Below are positions 6,202-11,430 of a stretch of 11,430 nucleotides of DNA, piece after piece. How positions within the stretch are numbered: the stretch's first letter is position 1; each line of letters opens with the position of its first letter. The stretch lies in the NCBI GenBank assembly GCA_041746415.1, contig JBGTHB010000198.1, positions 1-11,430 of the forward strand, read 5' to 3'. Made by a program: the position numbers and the translations under genes. The notes beneath the pieces are model-generated. The model was not told the origin of the DNA. It did not search any database and saw nothing but the letters and a program-made list of their open reading frames with translations. Origin of the DNA: JBGTHB01 sp041746415. Its GTDB lineage: Bacteria; Pseudomonadota; Gammaproteobacteria; Coxiellales; Coxiellaceae.

Positions 6202-7005
6202 GTGAAGATAGTTAACGTTACCGCTTACCGTTTTGTTGCGCTTTGCGCAACGCAATTAATAGAGTTGCAGCAAGTATTAAAAAAAGCTGGTGATGAGTTG
6301 GGGGTGAAAGGCACTATTTATTTAGGGCCAGAAGGCATTAACCTTTCGCTTGCAGGAGAAAGAAAAGCGCTTGAGCAGTATTGTGCTAGATTAACTGCAG
6401 TGGCTGAATTTACTGGGCTTTATTTTAAAGAAAGTTTGTCGGATTTTATGCCCTTCGCCAAAATGAAAGTCAAAGTTAAAAAAGAAATCATCCGTATGGA
6501 CCATGATGAGGTTAAGCCAGTCGAGAAAACGGTGGCGCATATCTCACCGCAAGAATTCAAGCAGTGGTATGAGCAAAAAAAGCAAATGGTGGTTTTAGAT
6601 ACGCGCAATGATTATGAGTTCGCAGTGGGTTCGTTTGATGACGCGGTTAATTTAAATATTGATACTTTCCGTCAATTTCCTGAGGCAATAAAAAAGTTAC
6701 CCGATGAGTACAAGCGCAAACCTATTGTAATGTTTTGTACGGGTGGCGTGCGCTGTGAAAAAGCGGGGGAGTTTATGCGTCAACAAGGTTTTGAGCAGGT
6801 TTATCAATTAGAAGGCGGCATTATAAATTATTTTATTGAAAATGGCGGCGCACATTGGCACGGTGATTGTTTTGTGTTTGATGATCGCGTCACTATTGAT
6901 GCTACGTTACAGGCAACACGCAATCAAAGTTGCCCACATTGCGCAGGCTTGCCAGCGAAGCAAGCCGTGCAGTGTTCGCACTGTCATGAACTAAGAGCCT
7001 GTTAA
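6202..7005 (+). CDS. trhO: tRNA uridine(34) hydroxylase, rhodanese-domain (TrhO/YceA family)
   Basis: A 267-residue enzyme of the TrhO family, which hydroxylates wobble uridine 34 of certain tRNAs to 5-hydroxyuridine, using oxygen, as a step toward cmo5U/mo5U. The N-terminal ferredoxin-like domain shows GTIYLGPEGINLSLAG (37-52). The central rhodanese domain has VLDTRNDYEFAVGSF (131-145) and the active loop CTGGVRCEKA, with catalytic Cys179. The family segment HWHGDCFVFDDRV (218-230) follows. A C-terminal zinc-knuckle-like set CPHC (244-247) and CSHC (258-261) ends the protein. The GTG start is chosen for its strong SD and the promoter at 6151-6178. The open frame extends back to 5980, but that part would be antisense to mlaA and lies upstream of the promoter. 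It is the second rhodanese-fold protein in the window. Confidence 0.93.
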   Translation: MKIVNVTAYRFVALCATQLIELQQVLKKAGDELGVKGTIYLGPEGINLSLAGERKALEQYCARLTAVAEFTGLYFKESLSDFMPFAKMKVKVKKEIIRMDHDEVKPVEKTVAHISPQEFKQWYEQKKQMVVLDTRNDYEFAVGSFDDAVNLNIDTFRQFPEAIKKLPDEYKRKPIVMFCTGGVRCEKAGEFMRQQGFEQVYQLEGGIINYFIENGGAHWHGDCFVFDDRVTIDATLQATRNQSCPHCAGLPAKQAVQCSHCHELRAC

Positions 7006-7057
7006 ATTTCTTGATTCGCTGCTTTTTCGCTAGAATCAGAGACCTTGAACAGGCTCT
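6994..7057. repeat. Inverted repeat spanning the trhO / tolC-like convergent junction
   Basis: AGAGCCTGTT (6994-7003) is the exact reverse complement of AACAGGCTCT (7048-7057). The intervening 44 bases contain an inner GATTC/GAATC pair and a T-run. The left arm covers the last codons of trhO. It may act as a weak terminator for both converging genes or be a dispersed element, since TTGAACAGGCTC recurs at 4506-4517. Confidence 0.55.
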
Positions 7058-7069
7058 AACGCTCTAAAC

Positions 7070-8935
7070 CTAAATGCGCGTCGATTTGCTGGTTTGGTCG
7101 GTGTGATAATTGGGTAGTTTAGTAATTTTATAGGTTGTTTTATAGTGCTTTGGTTCAGGTTTCATTTTGCTAACGGTATAAGTGGGTTTTAATCGTGGTG
7201 GTTTGGTTTTCGCCGCGACTGGTTTTGTTGTTTTGGTCGCATGATGTGATGCTGCTTTTGGTTTGCTGGATTTTATTTTTTTAGCCGCATGTTGCGTAAC
7301 TTTAGGCACGTGATGCGCTAGTGCTTTTGGTTCATGTTTAATTTGGCTCACAGTGTAATTGGGTTTTAACTCCAGGTGTTTGATTTTAGCCACGACTGGT
7401 TTTGTTGTTTTGGTCGCATGATGTGATGCTGTTTGTGGTTTGGCATTGACTTTGCTGATCGTATAAGTAGTTGTGTACTGTGGCTGCTCGGCTTTTACTG
7501 CCACGGCAGTGGTGTGAACCTTCTGTGCTAGATCAGTGTGATGCGGATTTCGCGATGTGGGCGTATTATCCATGGTATTAAAAAATTGCTTGTAATAATG
7601 TCGATGCAAGCTCGTGCTGGCGGCATCAGGCAAGGCAACCGCAAAATATTGTAGTAATAAACCTTCGTTGGCTAATACACGATAGCGATTGAGCAGAATA
7701 TTAAATTTGCCATCTAGATAGTTACTTTTGGCGCGTATTTCTTCACTTTGGGCATTTAGCAAATCAAGCAGAGTGCGTTTACCAACAGTGTATTGTTTGG
7801 TGAATGCTGTCACCACTTTAGCGGATTCCATTTGATGAATGTAGAGTTGATCCAGATTTTTTTTGCTAGTTTGCCAAGCATTCCAGGCCATTTCAGTATT
7901 ACTGATGACGTCACGACGGGTTTTTTCAATATTACTAAACGCTTCTTGAGCTTGATAAGCGGTTTGTTTGTAACGAGCAAAATCAGCGCCACCGCGGAAT
8001 AAATTAAAATTGGCTTCTGCATAAAGTGAGTCATCGTCATTTGGACCGACTTGTCCGCCAATATTTTCACCGCGAGTGCGGGAAGCAATGATATTAACCG
8101 AAGGGTAAAAACTCGATTTGGCTGCTTGATGTATTTCAATAGCGGCATTTAAATCATAACGCGAGGCGCGTAGAGCAGGATTATCCAATATTGAATTTAA
8201 GATTGCTTGTTGTTTGGTATTAGGTAACGCTAAATGGCCCTTATAATCCGGATTTTTTAAAGAGGCCACTGGTATTCCCACCACTTTTAAAAATTGTGCT
8301 TTAGCGTCTTGTAACTGACGCAGTTGTTCGAGCAAGTCACTGCGAGCCAGCGCCAGCCGACCATTGGTTTGTTGGAGTTCGGAAGTGCTGCTAAGACCAC
8401 GTTTTTCACGCTTACCAATCATATCGCGTGTTTTAACATGTAGCGCCACATTTTCGCGCGCAATGGCGACTAATTGTTGTGAGCGCAGCACATTGAGATA
8501 GACTTCACTCACGGCAAGTGCCGTGTTTTGCGCTGAATCATTGACTTTGTAAGCTTGGCTGGCAATATTGGCAAGATCACTTCTCACATTGTGATACGTT
8601 TGCAATCCGTTAAAGATGTTTTCAGTTAAGTTTAGTGTGTACGCCTTGCGGTTGAGGTTTTCAAAGGCATTTGAAGTGTTTTGATTGCGGGTGCGTTCAG
8701 AACCGTCTTCGCCCATGGTATCGAAAGAGGGTAAATAGCCAGCAAAATCTTGTTTGTAAATTTCATTGCTTTGTTGGCGTTGCTCGATACTGATCAACAC
8801 ATCTGGGTTGGTGGTTAATGTGTATTGAATGGCATCGCGTAAACCAATTGCATGTGAGTTATTGAAAGGCAACGACGGCAGGCTGATCGCTAGCGAAAGC
8901 AATAATGTCAGTTTAAGTCCCTTTCTGAATCTCAC
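7070..8935 (-). CDS. TolC-family outer-membrane channel of a type I secretion system, with repetitive C-terminal tail
   Basis: A 621-residue protein with a Sec signal peptide (KLTLLLSLAISLPSLPF..., cleavage near residue 29, SHA). A TolC/LapE-like outer-membrane efflux domain follows to about residue 430. It opens with GLRDAIQYTLTTNPDVL (31-47), contains LNLTENIFNG and SSTSELQQTNGRLALARSDL (in the first half), and the matching second repeat has NFNLFRGGADFARY and VGKRTLLDLLNAQSE. Such trimers form the outer-membrane exit duct of the ABC/HlyD exporter encoded just upstream. Residues 435-621 are an extra Lys/His/Thr/Pro-rich tail with internal repeats; ordinary family members end near 430-480. 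The start is GTG. It overlaps the stop of the adaptor gene by one base (TAGTG) and is preceded by AAGGGA at good distance. Confidence 0.92.
   Translation of the reverse strand: MRFRKGLKLTLLLSLAISLPSLPFNNSHAIGLRDAIQYTLTTNPDVLISIEQRQQSNEIYKQDFAGYLPSFDTMGEDGSERTRNQNTSNAFENLNRKAYTLNLTENIFNGLQTYHNVRSDLANIASQAYKVNDSAQNTALAVSEVYLNVLRSQQLVAIARENVALHVKTRDMIGKREKRGLSSTSELQQTNGRLALARSDLLEQLRQLQDAKAQFLKVVGIPVASLKNPDYKGHLALPNTKQQAILNSILDNPALRASRYDLNAAIEIHQAAKSSFYPSVNIIASRTRGENIGGQVGPNDDDSLYAEANFNLFRGGADFARYKQTAYQAQEAFSNIEKTRRDVISNTEMAWNAWQTSKKNLDQLYIHQMESAKVVTAFTKQYTVGKRTLLDLLNAQSEEIRAKSNYLDGKFNILLNRYRVLANEGLLLQYFAVALPDAASTSLHRHYYKQFFNTMDNTPTSRNPHHTDLAQKVHTTAVAVKAEQPQYTTTYTISKVNAKPQTASHHATKTTKPVVAKIKHLELKPNYTVSQIKHEPKALAHHVPKVTQHAAKKIKSSKPKAASHHATKTTKPVAAKTKPPRLKPTYTVSKMKPEPKHYKTTYKITKLPNYHTDQTSKSTRI
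7152..7431 (-). repeat. Imperfect 177-bp-period repeat in the tail of the TolC-like gene
   Basis: Segments 7152-7254 and 7329-7431 are offset by 177 bases (59 codons). They share an identical 39-base core (7216-7254 and 7393-7431), with weaker similarity outside the core. The core encodes ASHHATKTTKPV (residues 503-514 and 562-573), and each copy is followed by a YTVSxxKxEPK block. A degenerate further copy (YTTTYTISKVNAKPQ) lies upstream in the protein. The period preserves the reading frame. Confidence 0.9.
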
Positions 8936-10278
8936 TAGCGTTCCCTTAGTGCTTTGTTGCGGCTTTTTAACAGCGGCTTAAGGATATAGTCTAGCACGGT
9001 TTTTTTACCCGTTAAAATATCCACTTCTGCTGTCATGCCTGGGATAATCGGCAGATTTTTATTATGTCGACTGAGATGATTTTTTTCGGTGCGTATTTTG
9101 ATTTGATAATAACTTTGATTTTTTTCACCTTCTGTATCGACAATCGTGTCAGCACTGATGTGTTCAACATGGCCGATGAGGCCACCATAAACAAGAAAAT
9201 CATAAGCAGTGAGTTTTATCATTGCTTTTTGTCCTGGGTGGATAAAGGCCACATCTGCTGGGCGCACTTTGGCTTCGATGAGCAGTGTGTCCTCTGATGG
9301 CACGATCTCCATTAAATCCATTCCTGGGCGTATCGAACCACCCACCGTGTTCACATTGATGACTTTAATCAAGCCATTTACGGGGGATTTTATATCGGTG
9401 CGCAAGGCGCGATCTTCCAACGAACGATTCGCTTCCGCTTGAGTAGAATATTCGCTTTTTACTTTAGAAAGTTCATTTGCGGCTGCGCTACGTAAATCCG
9501 TGTTTACTTCATTGAGTTTGCTCTGTGCTTCTTCTAAGCCGTTTTGTGCTTGGCGTGCTTGTAATTGACTTTCTTTGAGTTCTCCACTGAGATCGTTAAC
9601 TTGTCTTTCAAGTCGTATTGCCTCCACTTTAGAGGCAGCACCTTCTTCATATAATAATTTGGTCATGCGATATTCTTCACTAACCAGTTCAAGTGAACGT
9701 GTTAATTTTTTTATTTTTGCTTCAGCTTGTGCCAGCTCTTGCTGTTTTTGATCGAGCTGGGCTTGATGCGTTTTGAGCGTGGCATTGAGTTTATTAGTGT
9801 TGGCTTCATATAAGCGTTGTTCATTTTGTGCTAAACCTGGAAAATTGGTTTTAATAGCGTCTGGAATGATAAATGGTGTGCCATAAGCTTCAGCGCTTAA
9901 TCGCACTATTTTAGCTTGAAGTGATGCTGCCTTGATGCTGCCTTCGCGATATTGAGAATCAAATTGAACGTTATCAATTTCCATCAATACTTGTCCGCGT
10001 TTTACTTCTTCGCCTTCTCTCACCAAGATTTTTTCGACAATACCGCCTTCGTGATGTTGAATCACCTGAATTTTTGAAGAAGGAATCACCTTGCCGGTGC
10101 CAGTAGTCACTTCATCAATTTCAGCCATGCTGGCCCACAAGAAAAAAATAACCAGCAGTCCGGCAATTGCCCACAGCAATAAATGTCCACGCAGCGCGGG
10201 CAGATGGAGCCGTTTATCATCAGCGTCTTCAAGAAACGTATCTGCCTTTGTTTTTCTTTGCCAAGACTTCCAAAACAT
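8935..10278 (-). CDS. HlyD/LssD-family type I secretion periplasmic adaptor
   Basis: A 447-residue membrane-fusion protein that would link the inner-membrane ABC exporter to the TolC-like channel. It has a short cytoplasmic N-terminus and one inner-membrane span (about 33-50, LLLWAIAGLLVIFFLWAS). The beta-barrel and lipoyl-like half follows (EVTTGTGKVIPSS, 56-68; HHEGGIVEKILVREGEEVKRG, 75-95). A long Gln/Glu/Lys-rich coiled coil spans roughly 150-280. The second lipoyl half is IKSPVNGLIKVINVNTVGG, and the family C-terminus is IIPGMTAEVDILTGKKTVLDYI. Length is normal. The ribosome site AAGGA is 8 bases from ATG, and the gap to the ABC gene is only 5 bases. HHEGGIV and the PGMTAEVDI ending favour the LssD/LapC branch over E. 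coli HlyD. Confidence 0.94.
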   Translation of the reverse strand: MFWKSWQRKTKADTFLEDADDKRLHLPALRGHLLLWAIAGLLVIFFLWASMAEIDEVTTGTGKVIPSSKIQVIQHHEGGIVEKILVREGEEVKRGQVLMEIDNVQFDSQYREGSIKAASLQAKIVRLSAEAYGTPFIIPDAIKTNFPGLAQNEQRLYEANTNKLNATLKTHQAQLDQKQQELAQAEAKIKKLTRSLELVSEEYRMTKLLYEEGAASKVEAIRLERQVNDLSGELKESQLQARQAQNGLEEAQSKLNEVNTDLRSAAANELSKVKSEYSTQAEANRSLEDRALRTDIKSPVNGLIKVINVNTVGGSIRPGMDLMEIVPSEDTLLIEAKVRPADVAFIHPGQKAMIKLTAYDFLVYGGLIGHVEHISADTIVDTEGEKNQSYYQIKIRTEKNHLSRHNKNLPIIPGMTAEVDILTGKKTVLDYILKPLLKSRNKALRER

Positions 10279-10283
10279 GCAAA

Positions 10284-11430
10284 TTATCCTTGTGTGCCTT
10301 TAATGCTGCCACTTTGTAATGCGGTTAGCACCACTTCTTTGGGACCGTTAGCAATAACATTGCCACCATCCATAACAATTAAACGAGTTGCTAATTTAAC
10401 TAAACTCATTTTATGCGAAATTATAATTAGTGTTTTGTCTTTGCTGTAACTTTCAAGCTGCTCAATAATATGTTTTTCAGTGATGTCGTCCATTGATTTA
10501 GTGGGTTCATCGAATAATAAAATATTGGGTTTGGCTAACATCGCACGTGCTACGGCAACAGCTTGACGTTGCCCACCTGAGAGATTTTGTCCGCGTTCAC
10601 CCACCACAAAATCCAAACCGTCTGGTTGATGGATAAGAATTTTGTCAAGACCACTAAAGCGAATAGCCTCAAGTAACTCTTCGTCGCTGGCTAAAGGCTT
10701 GCTCATGCGAATATTATCTTTGATCGTGCCGTTGAAAAGATAAATTTCTTGAGGAATGTAGCCTACTTGCGTTCTTAAATCGACGGGATCGAATTGTTCA
10801 AGATCAATATCATCAATTAAAATGCTGCCGTGTGTGGGGTGCAAAATGCCTGATATTATTTTTAGTAACGTGCTTTTGCCAGAACCAATGCGACCCACAA
10901 TAGCGACATGTTCTTTGGCATTTATTACCGTGTTGATGTGCTTTAATGCTGGCTCTTTGGATTGACCGTAACTGTAGTCTAATTTATGCAAGGTAATTTT
11001 GCCTTCGACTTGAGTTGTGTGGATAAAGTCTTTATGCAGCGGACGTTCAGTGGGTAGTTGCATAATTTCATCGACGCCATTAATACCGGCTACGGATTGA
11101 TAATAACGCATTAACAATCCCGCAGCTTGTGTCATAGGTGCTAACGCACGTCCAGTTAAAATGGTGCAAGCAATGAGCGCGCCCATGGTTAATTCACCTT
11201 GCGTGATTTTATAAACGCCTAGTATAACGATGATAATGCTGCTCATGAATTGCGAAAAAATTGAAATATTGGTAGCAAGCGAAGAATAAAATCGTAATTT
11301 CACCCCTATATTGGCACCATAACACACTACCTCTTCCCATTTTGATTGCATTTGGCTTTGTGCATTTAACGATTTAACCGTATCAGCCGCAATAAGGGAT
11401 TCCAGTAACGTGGTTTGTTTAACGCTGGCA
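10284..11430 (-). CDS. LssB/LapB-type type I secretion ABC transporter (partial, N-terminus outside window)
   Basis: The last 381 residues of a fused permease-ATPase that powers one-step export of a protein substrate across both membranes. The frame stays open to the window edge, so the Met at 11351 is internal; the residues before it (TTLLESLIAADTVKSLNAQ) belong to the transmembrane domain. The end of that domain includes the span SIIIVILGVYKI and GELTMGALIACTILTGRALAP, typical of the LssB/LapB group. The nucleotide-binding domain is complete: Walker A GRIGSGKST, Q-loop GYIPQEIYLF, signature LSGGQRQAVAVARAML, Walker B ILLFDEPTKSMD, and switch histidine IIISHKMSL. All catalytic residues are present. 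Whether an N-terminal C39-like domain exists, and any promoter, lie beyond the window. Confidence 0.93.
   Translation of the reverse strand, partial: ASVKQTTLLESLIAADTVKSLNAQSQMQSKWEEVVCYGANIGVKLRFYSSLATNISIFSQFMSSIIIVILGVYKITQGELTMGALIACTILTGRALAPMTQAAGLLMRYYQSVAGINGVDEIMQLPTERPLHKDFIHTTQVEGKITLHKLDYSYGQSKEPALKHINTVINAKEHVAIVGRIGSGKSTLLKIISGILHPTHGSILIDDIDLEQFDPVDLRTQVGYIPQEIYLFNGTIKDNIRMSKPLASDEELLEAIRFSGLDKILIHQPDGLDFVVGERGQNLSGGQRQAVAVARAMLAKPNILLFDEPTKSMDDITEKHIIEQLESYSKDKTLIIISHKMSLVKLATRLIVMDGGNVIANGPKEVVLTALQSGSIKGTQG

Noticed and set aside
9064..9442. Plus-strand open frames opposite the HlyD-like adaptor
   Set aside because: They have no ribosome sites or recognisable protein features, and the minus-strand gene shows clear family motifs throughout.
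1..11430. tRNA or rRNA genes, CRISPR arrays, insertion sequences or integrase genes
   Set aside because: No cloverleaf, spaced direct-repeat array, transposase motif or terminal inverted repeat with target duplication was seen; the window is packed with protein genes.

Overview
The window reads as the chromosome of a moderately AT-rich gammaproteobacterium. secB, grxC, NADP-type gpsA, mlaA and a short-form trhO are all typical of that class. The LssB/LapB-type secretion operon and the odd tailed membrane protein fit a host-associated member, for example the Legionellales/Coxiella-like group. That placement is inference; no rRNA or other marker is present. Genes are tightly packed and no gene-free stretch exceeds about 115 bases.

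Layout. The left edge holds the C-terminal end of an S9-type alpha/beta hydrolase (1-327). Next is a 620-residue protein of unknown family (390-2252). It has a Cys-rich ectodomain carrying 18 N-x-S/T sequons, one C-terminal membrane span flanked by CC pairs, and a sequon-free tail with a 30-residue tandem repeat. Then comes a compact operon: membrane-anchored rhodanese, grxC, secB, gpsA (2324-4503). It covers sulfur/thiol redox, export chaperoning and phospholipid precursor synthesis, and two of its junctions are TAATG overlaps.

Convergent to gpsA is a coupled pair on the minus strand, mlaA then trmL (6104 down to 4618). It encodes an outer-membrane lipid-asymmetry lipoprotein and a tRNA wobble 2'-O-methyltransferase. 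Divergent from mlaA is trhO (6202-7005), a tRNA U34 hydroxylase with a clear promoter and a GTG start.

The right end is a minus-strand type I secretion operon read in the order ABC ATPase (truncated by the window edge), HlyD-family adaptor, TolC-like outer-membrane channel. Together these would form one envelope-spanning exporter. No secreted substrate is visible in the window. The TolC-like protein ends in an unusual Lys/His/Thr-rich repetitive tail of about 185 residues.

The best candidate for something undescribed is the 620-residue protein. Its sequon density, even ectodomain cysteine count, single span and juxtamembrane cysteines resemble a eukaryotic or viral type I glycoprotein rather than an ordinary bacterial protein.
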